The position numbers and the translations under genes were made by a program. Under the pieces are notes generated by a model. That model searched no databases, had not been told where the DNA came from, and saw only the letters and a list, made by a program, of their open reading frames with translations. Shown here one piece after another: positions 1 to 4,732 of a stretch of DNA of 10,132 nucleotides (positions are counted from its first letter, which is position 1; every line of letters begins with the position of its first letter). Location: assembly GCA_002371895.1 (NCBI GenBank), contig DFHM01000017.1, forward strand, positions 1 through 10,132, read 5' to 3'. This stretch comes from Candidatus Saccharibacteria bacterium UBA3723 (GTDB lineage: Bacteria > Patescibacteriota > Saccharimonadia > Saccharimonadales > Saccharimonadaceae).

Positions 1-56
1 TAATTACTATTTCTGCTTTCGCGATTACAAACTTTATCTTAAGTGCATTGAAGTAA
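1..56 (+). CDS. C-terminal end of a pilin-like (T4SS-pilin type) membrane protein, partial
   Basis: The open frame begins before the window and ends with TAA at 54-56. The 17 visible residues read ITISAFAITNFILSALK. They match the end of the second membrane helix of the other pilin-like proteins here, above all the 4733-6313 protein, which has ITISAFAITAFILSAL at the same place. I therefore read it as the tail of another family member. Its stop codon sits next to the AAGGAGG ribosome binding site (55-61) of the next gene, so the two are almost certainly in one transcript. The N-terminal architecture cannot be seen from this window. Confidence 0.8.
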   Translation, partial: ITISAFAITNFILSALK

Positions 57-65
57 GGAGGTATG

Positions 66-362
66 ATGAACTTATTAAGCGTAATGTCTTCGATTCAGAG
101 TCAAATTAATAGTGCCGGTACTGGCACTGGTGCCCAGACGGACATAATGGATACCGTTGGTACTGCCCTAAACGTAGTTTTTGGTATTGTGGCAATTATT
201 GCGGTAGTAATGATAGTAATTGGCGGCGTTAGCTACGCTACTTCTCAGGGTGATCCCGGCAAGGTCAAAAAAGGCAAGGATACTATTATGTACGGTATCA
301 TTGGTATGGTTATTGCCTTACTAGCGTTTGCAATCGTGAATTTTGTTTTCAAGGGCTTATAA
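66..362 (+). CDS. Small pilin-like two-helix membrane protein (T4SS-pilin / TrbC-VirB2 type)
   Basis: This 98-residue protein has a short Ser/Thr/Gly-rich N-terminus without a clear cleavable signal peptide. A first hydrophobic helix lies at about residues 34-55, followed by the polar loop YATSQGDPGKVKKGKD and a second helix of about 22 residues ending NFVFKGL. Two helices joined by a basic loop is the layout of VirB2/TrbC conjugative pilins and of the Pfam T4SS_pilin family common in CPR bacteria. By analogy it would sit in the inner membrane and may assemble into a filament; that is inference. There are ATG codons at 63 and 66. The SD AAGGAGG (55-61) is only 1 nt from the first and 4 nt from the second, so I start at 66. 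It lies 9 nt after the previous pilin gene and no terminator follows it. Confidence 0.88.
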   Translation: MNLLSVMSSIQSQINSAGTGTGAQTDIMDTVGTALNVVFGIVAIIAVVMIVIGGVSYATSQGDPGKVKKGKDTIMYGIIGMVIALLAFAIVNFVFKGL

Positions 363-367
363 AAAGC

Positions 368-398
368 TTGAAAAATTTTAAAATAGTTATGATAAAAT
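368..398 (+). promoter_or_regulatory. Predicted extended -10 promoter of the 435-938 pilin-like gene
   Basis: An extended -10 element TGATAAAAT lies at 390-398, with a possible -35 TTGAAA at 368-373 (spacer 19, longer than ideal). Transcription would start near 405 and leave a leader of about 30 nt that contains the SD AAGGAGA (424-430). The same TGATAAAAT string precedes the tRNA-Ser gene. Confidence 0.5.
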
Positions 399-434
399 AT
401 AATTAAAGTTTTCGAAAGGAAAAAAGGAGAACAA

Positions 435-938
435 ATGAAAGTAAGCAAATTTATTAAAGGGGCGACATTAGCTGCATTTGGCGTCTTGATCATTGCGGCC
501 GGCGCTTTCGCAGATATTGCATCCTGCGTTAAGGAGAATTATTCCGATACCCTATCTACTTCAAAGAATAATAAGTTCCCAATCAAGTGTGTTACTGTTG
601 CGGAATCCCAGGGTAACGGTAGAACTAAGAACGTTACCATCTATGGCGCTAAGTCTTCCGACTGTGCTCAGGCTGGTTCTATCGCTTCCAACCCAGATAA
701 CTGTTCTAGTGATTTGAACACCGTAGTCCGCACCATCATCAACGCTATTATCTTCGTTGTAGGTATGGTCGCCGTTATTATGATTATCCTTGGTGGTGTT
801 AACTATGCTACCTCTCAGGGTGATCCTGGTAAGGTTAAGAAAGGCAAAGACACCATTATGTATGGTATCATTGGTCTCGTCATTTCCATTCTTGCCTTCG
901 CGATTGTCAACTTCGTTCTCCAGGCATTGAATAACTAA
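435..938 (+). CDS. Secreted-type pilin-like protein with a four-cysteine N-terminal domain
   Basis: The protein has 167 residues. Residues 1-26 form a signal peptide (basic MKVSKFIKG, hydrophobic stretch, then a signal-peptidase I-like site AFA|D). A polar segment of about 65 residues follows, with cysteines at 31, 52, 77 and 90, enough for two disulfides outside the membrane. From residue 95 it has the family core: helix 1 (about 100-123), the loop NYATSQGDPGKVKKGKD and helix 2 (about 141-164). ATG 435 has an SD AAGGAGA 4 nt upstream. The gene lies between a promoter (368-398) and a terminator (952-979), so it can be transcribed alone. All three lysines of the signal peptide use AAA, but eight of the ten in the mature part use AAG. 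Such codon choice would fit high expression, so this may be a major subunit (inference). Confidence 0.88.
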   Translation: MKVSKFIKGATLAAFGVLIIAAGAFADIASCVKENYSDTLSTSKNNKFPIKCVTVAESQGNGRTKNVTIYGAKSSDCAQAGSIASNPDNCSSDLNTVVRTIINAIIFVVGMVAVIMIILGGVNYATSQGDPGKVKKGKDTIMYGIIGLVISILAFAIVNFVLQALNN

Positions 939-951
939 TAGATGCAATACT

Positions 952-979
952 AAATACCCCTCGATGAGGGGTATTTTTT
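952..979 (+). terminator. Intrinsic terminator after the 435-938 pilin-like gene
   Basis: A perfect 11-bp stem, AAATACCCCTC (952-962) with GAGGGGTATTT (966-976), closes a GAT loop and runs directly into a T tract (974-979). It begins 13 nt after the stop codon. Confidence 0.9.
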
Positions 980-980
980 A

Positions 981-1010
981 TTGGCATAAACATAATAAAT
1001 ATGGTATCTT
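981..1010 (+). promoter_or_regulatory. Predicted promoter of the 1038-1367 pilin-like gene
   Basis: A -35 TTGGCA (981-986) and a -10 TATCTT (1005-1010) are separated by 18 nt. TGG before the -10 makes it an extended -10 promoter. It starts right after the preceding terminator, so this gene has its own transcription unit with a leader of about 20 nt. Confidence 0.6.
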
Positions 1011-1037
1011 AAATATAGATAAGGAGAACAATATCAA

Positions 1038-1367
1038 ATGATTAATTTATTAAACACAGCTACTGGCCTTATGATTGGCGCTACAAGTCGCGCACAGAGC
1101 GGTTTTAATAAGGTACAGAGCAAGACTGGTGCCACTAAAGATCTCGAAGGCGCTGTTGGTAACATTCTAAATATCGTTTATTTGGTTATCGGTATCGTAG
1201 CTGTTGTCATGATTATTTTAGGTGGTATTAGCTATGCAACCTCTCAGGGTGATCCTGGTAAGGTTAAGAAAGGTAAGGATACTATTATGTATGGCATTAT
1301 CGGCCTCGTAATCGTTCTTCTTGCCTTCGCAATTACGAACTTCGTATTGTCGAATGTTGGCTTCTAA
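1038..1367 (+). CDS. Small pilin-like two-helix membrane protein (T4SS-pilin / TrbC-VirB2 type)
   Basis: This is a 109-residue family member with an N-terminal segment of about 40 polar residues and no clear signal peptide. Helix 1 covers about residues 42-64, the loop is SYATSQGDPGKVKKGKD, and helix 2 covers about 82-106. Its core is nearly the same as that of the 435-938 protein, and a 35-nt stretch of DNA over the loop is identical between the two genes (810-844 and 1239-1273), including synonymous positions. The SD AAGGAG (1021-1026) is 11 nt from ATG 1038, which is long; no nearer start codon fits better. The gene has its own promoter and an intrinsic terminator. A role as an alternative or minor pilin subunit is inferred. 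Confidence 0.87.
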   Translation: MINLLNTATGLMIGATSRAQSGFNKVQSKTGATKDLEGAVGNILNIVYLVIGIVAVVMIILGGISYATSQGDPGKVKKGKDTIMYGIIGLVIVLLAFAITNFVLSNVGF

Positions 1368-1381
1368 AAAGTAGTTATTTC

Positions 1382-1410
1382 AAAAGGGAGACTAAGTATC
1401 TCCCTTTTTT
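1382..1410 (+). terminator. Intrinsic terminator after the 1038-1367 pilin-like gene
   Basis: A 10-bp stem pairs AAAAGGGAGA (1382-1391) with TCTCCCTTTT (1399-1408) around a 7-nt loop, and the T tract continues to 1410. Confidence 0.88.
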
Positions 1411-1431
1411 GTTGACTAGCTTTGGTGTATT

Positions 1432-1462
1432 AAAAAATCCACGACGATTGCCGTGGATTTTT
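1432..1462 (-). terminator. Intrinsic terminator of the hsp20 gene
   Basis: An 11-bp stem, AAAAATCCACG (1433-1443) with CGTGGATTTTT (1452-1462), closes an 8-nt loop. Read on the minus strand it ends in a run of six T. It lies 15 nt beyond the hsp20 stop codon. The A/T flanks on both sides could also let it stop readthrough from the + strand. Confidence 0.88.
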
Positions 1463-1477
1463 GATGAATCAATTGGA

Positions 1478-1990
1478 TTAGTTGATCATGATGCGCTTTG
1501 GCGCTTCGGTCTTCTCTTTCTCGAAGGAGATAGTAAGAACACCATCTTTGAGGACGGCTTCTACGCCATCTTCCTTTACCTGAACTGGTAAAGCAATAGT
1601 GCGGCTGAATTCGCCCCAGTAGCATTCTTGAATATGCCATTGGGTAGCTTTGTCGTCTTCTCCGCCATTGAGAACGCCAGAAATGGTAAGGATGTTGTCG
1701 GAAATGGAAACATCGAGATCTTTACGTTCGATACCTGCGGTACGAGCCTTAATAATAAGCTTGTCGGTAGTTTCATAAACATCAACAGCTAATTGGCCTG
1801 GAAGGTTGTCTGCGTCATCATCCCAGCCATCGCCGTTGTCGACGTATTCTTCTTCTTCCATGACAGCCTCTGGAGTGTTGTCAGGAGTTTCCACCGGTTC
1901 CTCTTCTGCAACTAAACCAGAATTGTCGCCCTCTAAAAAGGCGGCAGTGAGCTCATCGTCTAAGCTCATTTCGTCTTGTTTACGAGCCAT
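1478..1990 (-). CDS. Small heat shock protein, Hsp20/alpha-crystallin family
   Basis: This is an ATP-independent holdase that would bind unfolding cytosolic proteins and pass them to refolding chaperones. The 170-residue protein has an alpha-crystallin domain at about residues 65-158, with the conserved A-x-x-x-(D/N)-G-V-L signature as AVLKDGVL (145-152). A C-terminal IMI motif (167-169) matches the IXI motif by which these proteins form oligomers. The N-terminal region (about 20-62) is unusually acidic, rich in Glu and Asp. The open frame extends to a GTG at 2008, but the SD GGAGGA (2001-2006) lies inside that extension and 10 nt before ATG 1990, so the shorter start is the likely one. A consensus-like promoter lies at 2030-2058, and the gene is divergent from the ComF-like gene. 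No CIRCE element is visible here, so control probably differs from groESL. Confidence 0.95.
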   Translation of the reverse strand: MARKQDEMSLDDELTAAFLEGDNSGLVAEEEPVETPDNTPEAVMEEEEYVDNGDGWDDDADNLPGQLAVDVYETTDKLIIKARTAGIERKDLDVSISDNILTISGVLNGGEDDKATQWHIQECYWGEFSRTIALPVQVKEDGVEAVLKDGVLTISFEKEKTEAPKRIMIN

Positions 1991-2029
1991 ATTTATATAT
2001 TCCTCCACTAAATTACACTCTTAAGCTTT

Positions 2030-2058
2030 ATTATATGGAGGTTCTTCTCTAAAATCAA
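2030..2058 (-). promoter_or_regulatory. Predicted hsp20 promoter
   Basis: On the minus strand TTGATT (complement at 2053-2058) is followed after exactly 17 nt by TATAAT (2030-2035), a close sigma-70-type match. The 10-mer TTAAGCTTTA (2021-2030, + strand) lies just downstream of the -10. The same 10-mer lies inside the promoter of the 6395-6586 gene. Confidence 0.75.
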
Positions 2059-2077
2059 GGAAAATGGAGAAAATGTT

Positions 2078-2356
2078 GTGAAAAATACAATATTTATGCA
2101 GGTAGCAGAAATTATTTGTCCTTATTCCTGTATTTCGTGTGCAAAAGTAGGTGGAATACTATGCGAACGTTGTAAAAAATACATCATATCGCAGCACAGC
2201 GATAAGTGTTTGGCGTGTGGCGGCGATTTAGTTAATAATCAGTGTTTTGCTTGCGATCTTCCCTTTCTGAAACAGTTCTATGTGGGAAACCGCGAGGATA
2301 TATTGAAGAAGTTAATAAATATATATAAATATGATTCCGTAAGGGTTTGCAGCTGA
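2078..2356 (+). CDS. comF: ComF-like protein, N-terminal zinc-finger part, cut by an in-frame TGA
   Basis: This is the first 92 codons of a ComF-family phosphoribosyltransferase-like protein. Family members link to DNA uptake in competent bacteria, though their exact reaction is unclear. Cysteine pairs C18-C21, C29-C32, C44-C47 and C56-C59 form the double zinc-binding region normally found at the ComF N-terminus. The start is GTG 2078, with an SD GGAGA (2066-2070) 7 nt upstream. The frame stops at TGA 2354-2356, in the middle of the expected protein (KYDSVRVCS, stop, then LADLLNE). The remaining domain continues in the same frame with no gap. Possible explanations are a nonsense mutation, a sequencing error, readthrough, or restart at the GTG that directly abuts the stop (TGAGTG). 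The two halves together would give about 220 residues, normal for ComF. Confidence 0.75.
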   Translation: MKNTIFMQVAEIICPYSCISCAKVGGILCERCKKYIISQHSDKCLACGGDLVNNQCFACDLPFLKQFYVGNREDILKKLINIYKYDSVRVCS

Positions 2357-2740
2357 GTGCTGGCTGATTTATTGAATGAGATTGGCGATTATGGCGATAT
2401 GTGCGTAGTGCCACTTCCGACGATTAGTAGGCATATACGGGAGCGTGGTTTTGACCATATAGACTTACTAGTCAAGAAATTTGTGCGCATGAATGCCTGT
2501 ACGAGGTCTAGGGCGCTAATTCGTGGCAATAATGCGGTACAGGTTGGTGCCAGCGAGGCAAAGCGCGCAGAGCAAGCAAAAACGGCCTATATTCCAAAGG
2601 ATAATATAGACCGTGATGCAAACTATCTATTGGTTGATGATGTCTGGACTACTGGCAGTAGTATGATGGCTGCCTGTAATGCCCTACAAAAAGCTGGATG
2701 TAAAAATATAAATATAGCTGTAATTGCAAAAAGTGGATAA
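2357..2740 (+). CDS. comF: ComF-like protein, phosphoribosyltransferase domain, second part of the split gene
   Basis: This frame continues the 2078-2356 gene after its in-frame TGA. It contains the PRTase fold of ComF: VVPLPTISRHIRERGFDH (the family block usually seen as P-x-P-x(n)-R-G-F-N/D) and the PRPP-binding loop VDDVWTTGSS at residues 93-102. These motifs are intact, so the domain has not visibly decayed. If translated separately it would start at GTG 2357, which touches the upstream stop codon and would allow coupled restart; no separate SD is evident. It ends 3 nt from the convergent 2744-3145 gene, and I see no terminator in between. Without its zinc-finger part the fragment alone may not be active. 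Confidence 0.7.
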   Translation: MLADLLNEIGDYGDMCVVPLPTISRHIRERGFDHIDLLVKKFVRMNACTRSRALIRGNNAVQVGASEAKRAEQAKTAYIPKDNIDRDANYLLVDDVWTTGSSMMAACNALQKAGCKNINIAVIAKSG

Positions 2741-2743
2741 GTC

Positions 2744-3145
2744 TTAAACGGTTGCTTCGCCGCCAACTGCGGTGATAACAAAGTTTACAATTGCGTAAGC
2801 TAGGATTGCGATGATAAGACCGATGATAGCGTACATAATGGTGTTTTTTGCATCGGTAACTTTCTTGCTATCGCCACCAGAGATAACATAGCGGATACCA
2901 CCAATAATAAGCATTACAACAGAGATGATACCTACAGCGTAAAGAACGGTGTTAGTAATCTTAGTGAAAACACCATCTACGCCGACGAGATCGGCTGGCA
3001 TGCCATTACCGCGAGCGGCTTCTGCGCCTGCCTGAGCTGGGTTTTCGTAATCGTTAATAGTAGCCATTGCGCGGCCAGCCAAAATAGTTACAGCTGCTGC
3101 TGCACCTGTGAGAATCTGACCTGCTTTTTTGAGGGTATTTTTCAT
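2744..3145 (-). CDS. Diverged secreted-type pilin-like two-helix membrane protein
   Basis: The 133-residue protein has a signal peptide (basic MKNTLKK, an alanine-rich core and a likely cut AMA|T after residue 28). A polar segment of about 35 residues without cysteine follows, then helix 1 (about 64-85), a loop and helix 2 (about 102-128). The loop reads RYVISGGDSKKVTDAKN instead of YATSQGDPGKVKKGKD. The second helix, TIMYAIIGLIIAILAYAIV, clearly belongs to the same family as the + strand array. This loop form is close to that of typical T4SS_pilin proteins, so it could be the ancestral or main type (inference). It is transcribed from a near-consensus promoter (3176-3204). The SD-like AAGGA is weak and far (about 13 nt) from ATG 3145; the signal peptide supports this start. 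Confidence 0.87.
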   Translation of the reverse strand: MKNTLKKAGQILTGAAAAVTILAGRAMATINDYENPAQAGAEAARGNGMPADLVGVDGVFTKITNTVLYAVGIISVVMLIIGGIRYVISGGDSKKVTDAKNTIMYAIIGLIIAILAYAIVNFVITAVGGEATV

Positions 3146-3175
3146 GTTTTAAAACTTATCCTTAAAGTTGTATTG

Positions 3176-3204
3176 ATTATACACCAAAATGCTTAAAATT
3201 TCAA
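3176..3204 (-). promoter_or_regulatory. Predicted promoter of the 2744-3145 pilin-like gene
   Basis: On the minus strand TTGAAA (complement at 3199-3204) is spaced 17 nt from TATAAT (3176-3181), very near the sigma-70 consensus. It lies in the short gap after the 3214-3426 gene, so the pilin-like gene does not depend on that gene's transcript. Confidence 0.78.
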
Positions 3205-3213
3205 GTGGTGGTG

Positions 3214-3426
3214 CTAATAGATGTAATTTTTTGATTTAATAAATTCGTTTACTTCTTGTACTGTTGCCATGCGTGTACCGTGGGCACCAAAAATAAAGAA
3301 CATATTATAGCCCCATCTTCTGGCCGTTTCATAATATTCTTCTCCGTTGTACTTGCCTCGGTAGACTACGCCGTCTACAATGCCGCAATAACGCGCATAA
3401 CTATTCACTAGGTCAATGTGCCACAT
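3214..3426 (-). CDS. Hypothetical 70-residue protein
   Basis: I do not recognise this protein. It has 70 residues, is soluble-looking and rich in aromatic residues: MWHIDLVNSYARYCG at the start, RWGYNMFFIFGAHGTRM in the middle and VQEVNEFIKSKNYIY at the end. The mixed, protein-like composition and the fact that it fills the space between the tRNA and the pilin-like gene argue that it is real. The frame extends upstream to 3498, but that would overlap the tRNA, so I start at ATG 3426. There is no SD. A TATAAT (3439-3444 on the minus strand) lies only 12 nt upstream, which suggests a nearly leaderless mRNA. It is divergent from the tRNA-Ser gene and ends in TAG. Confidence 0.6.
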   Translation of the reverse strand: MWHIDLVNSYARYCGIVDGVVYRGKYNGEEYYETARRWGYNMFFIFGAHGTRMATVQEVNEFIKSKNYIY

Positions 3427-3465
3427 ATTTCTATAATTATTATATATCAATATTAGATAAAAATG

Positions 3466-3474
3466 TGATAAAAT
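3466..3474 (+). promoter_or_regulatory. Predicted extended -10 promoter of tRNA-Ser
   Basis: TGATAAAAT (3466-3474) is an extended -10 element placed so that transcription would start near 3481, about 4 nt before the mature tRNA 5' end. I see no good -35. Confidence 0.5.
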
Positions 3475-3484
3475 AATCTGTATT

Positions 3485-3577
3485 GGAGGGTTACCCAAGT
3501 GGCTGAAGGGGACGGTTTGCTAAATCGTTAGACTGGCGAAAGCTGGTGCGAGAGTTCGAATCTCTCACCCTCCGCCA
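3485..3577 (+). tRNA. tRNA-Ser (anticodon GCU), CCA encoded
   Basis: The sequence folds as a class II tRNA. The acceptor stem pairs GGAGGGT (3485-3491) with ACCCTCC (3567-3573), followed by discriminator G and a genome-encoded CCA (3575-3577). The anticodon stem 3512-3516 / 3524-3528 closes the loop TTGCTAA, with anticodon GCT at 3519-3521, which reads the serine codons AGC and AGU. A long variable arm (ACTGGC-GAAA-GCTGGT) is typical of serine tRNA, and the T arm is GAGAG-TTCGAAT-CTCTC. It is followed directly by an intrinsic terminator. Confidence 0.97.
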
Positions 3578-3581
3578 AAAG

Positions 3582-3606
3582 ATACTCACGCAAGTGGGTA
3601 TTTTTT
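3582..3606 (+). terminator. Intrinsic terminator of tRNA-Ser
   Basis: An 8-bp stem, ATACTCAC (3582-3589) with GTGGGTAT (3594-3601), has a GCAA tetraloop and leads into a run of T (3601-3606). It starts 4 nt after the CCA end. Confidence 0.88.
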
Positions 3607-3633
3607 GTTGCATTATTGAAAAAATGGTACAAT
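3605..3633 (+). promoter_or_regulatory. Predicted promoter of the 3640-4104 gene, giving a leaderless mRNA
   Basis: TTGTTG (3605-3610) is 17 nt from TACAAT (3628-3633), which carries an extended TGG (3625-3627). Only six bases (AAGCTT) separate the -10 from the ATG at 3640, so the expected transcription start is the start codon itself. The -35 overlaps the T tract of the tRNA terminator. Confidence 0.65.
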
Positions 3634-3639
3634 AAGCTT

Positions 3640-4104
3640 ATGGCAAAGAAGACTATGGTGAACTGGGAGGCTCGAGAATATATCGAGCGTAAAAAGAATA
3701 CCGGCTGGTATGTCGGATTCGCTCTCGTTGTGGTTGCATTAATTGCAATTGCGATCTTATTACAATATTGGCTATTTATTCTCGTAATTGTTCTTGCAGC
3801 AGTTGCGCTTTTGACGTACGTTTTGCGTCCGCCGCGCATGCTTCACTACTCTCTTGACGATAAGGGTTTGACCGAGGGCAATAACCTTTATATTTATGAC
3901 GACTTCAAATCCTTCGGTATTTTGAATGAAGGTAATCATTACTGCATAGTCTTAACACCAAAGAAGCGCTTCGGTACGCGTGTGACGGTCTACTTCCCTG
4001 AAACTGAGGGTGAGCAGATTGTAGATATCTTTGGCGAGCGTTTGCCAATGGAAGAAGTTCATCAAGATGTTATTGATAAACTAGTTCGCTGGTTGAGAAT
4101 TTAG
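3640..4104 (+). CDS. Two-helix membrane protein of unknown function
   Basis: The protein has 154 residues: a polar N-terminus with VNWEAREYIERKKNTGWY, two closely spaced membrane helices (about 23-41 and 43-62), and then a mainly beta-type cytosolic-looking domain (about 67-120) ending in an amphipathic helix (HQDVIDKLVRWLRI). CPR genomes carry many proteins with a W/E/K-rich start, two helices and such a domain, possibly PH-like; I know of no assigned function. A longer frame starts at TTG 3616, but that would cover the -10 element, so ATG 3640 is preferred. No SD is present; the promoter position predicts a leaderless mRNA. It stops with TAG, and the next gene has its own promoter overlapping its end. 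Confidence 0.85.
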   Translation: MAKKTMVNWEAREYIERKKNTGWYVGFALVVVALIAIAILLQYWLFILVIVLAAVALLTYVLRPPRMLHYSLDDKGLTEGNNLYIYDDFKSFGILNEGNHYCIVLTPKKRFGTRVTVYFPETEGEQIVDIFGERLPMEEVHQDVIDKLVRWLRI

Positions 4105-4121
4105 CATAAACGTGATATTAT
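4093..4121 (+). promoter_or_regulatory. Predicted promoter of the 4162-4659 gene
   Basis: TTGAGA (4093-4098) is 17 nt from TATTAT (4116-4121), with an extended TGA (4113-4115). The -35 lies inside the last codons of the 3640-4104 gene. Confidence 0.6.
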
Positions 4122-4161
4122 TTTATTAATTAAGATTAGATAATCATAAAAGGTGGGCAAA

Positions 4162-4659
4162 ATGGACCAAGCAAATGGCGCAACTCAAGATGAGTTGCAA
4201 CAAGCAATCAATAGTATAACCAACGGCGGAGGAGCTGCGGCAGGTGCAGATCCAGTTGCCGATATCGCAAATAAAGTTGCAGAACAGCAGGCAGCTACAT
4301 TGCCTCCAGCACCAGCACCAACCGTGCCGGCTGCGCCAGCAATGCCAAGCTCTGTTGATGGTATTCCAGTAGAGCCAATGAAGGCTATGTATGGTGATCC
4401 AGATCTCGATAAGGTAAAGTCGATGGCACTTAGTGATCTTCGTCCTATCCTCGAGAAGGTAGACATCTCTCCAGACAAGAAGTTTATGATTTACAAAGAT
4501 ATTATCGACTTAACTGAAGATAAGGCTTGTATTGAACCAGCTTACAATGCAGCTCGTTTGATTGAAGACGAGAAAGCAAAGGGTGAAGCTTTGGTTTACA
4601 TCGTTGAATGCATCGATAAACTCGGCATTCAGATGAGTATCGGTACCGACCAACAATAG
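4162..4659 (+). CDS. Ala/Pro-rich hypothetical protein with a helical C-terminal domain
   Basis: I do not recognise this protein. It has 165 residues and no membrane segment or signal peptide. Residues 1-64 are low in complexity: Gln/Ala/Gly rich, then a proline-alanine linker (PPAPAPTVPAAPAMP). Residues from about 70 on form a helical, charged domain (ALSDLRPILEKVD, IYKDIIDLTEDKACIEPAYN, RLIEDEKAKGEALVYIVECIDKL), ending in a polar tail. This layout suggests a cytosolic protein with a flexible arm and a small helix bundle, perhaps for protein-protein contacts (inference only). The frame extends to GTG 4153, but AAAGGTGG (4148-4155) is a good SD 6 nt before ATG 4162, so I use that start. It has its own promoter and terminator. 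Confidence 0.82.
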   Translation: MDQANGATQDELQQAINSITNGGGAAAGADPVADIANKVAEQQAATLPPAPAPTVPAAPAMPSSVDGIPVEPMKAMYGDPDLDKVKSMALSDLRPILEKVDISPDKKFMIYKDIIDLTEDKACIEPAYNAARLIEDEKAKGEALVYIVECIDKLGIQMSIGTDQQ

Positions 4660-4674
4660 ACATATCTAATCTAG

Positions 4675-4706
4675 AAAAATACCACCACTCCTCCGGTGGT
4701 ATTTTT
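4675..4706. terminator. Bidirectional intrinsic terminator between convergent genes
   Basis: A perfect 12-bp stem, AAAAATACCACC (4675-4686) with GGTGGTATTTTT (4695-4706), surrounds an 8-nt loop and has T tracts on both strands. It can end both the 4162-4659 gene (+) and the 4733-6313 gene (-). Confidence 0.9.
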
Positions 4707-4732
4707 ATATCTTCATAACTTATGACCGCTTT

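Noticed and set aside
561..947. 128-codon open frame on the minus strand opposite the 435-938 pilin-like gene
   Set aside because: It is antisense to a well-supported gene, without SD or promoter, and its composition (many Asn, Asp, Thr) is that of a shadow frame.
1412..1440. TTGACT at 1412-1417 as a possible promoter
   Set aside because: No -10 lies at a suitable distance, it sits between two terminators of convergent genes, and no gene follows on the + strand.
1991..2008. Upstream GTG start for hsp20
   Set aside because: The SD GGAGGA lies inside this extension and points to ATG 1990. The six extra residues have no family support.
2078..2740. General reassignment of UGA to an amino acid in this genome
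   Set aside because: GroEL, the fusion protein and all other long genes have no internal TGA, unlike genomes that use UGA as a sense codon. A single event in one gene is more likely.
3427..3498. N-terminal extension of the 70-residue protein to 3498
   Set aside because: It would run into the tRNA-Ser gene and through the AT-rich divergent promoter region; ATG 3426 is more reasonable.
3485..3577. tRNA-Ser as an integration site
   Set aside because: No duplicated tRNA 3' end or integrase gene was seen near by.
3616..3639. TTG start extending the 3640 gene upstream
   Set aside because: The added codons cover the predicted -10 element TACAAT and there is no SD before the TTG.
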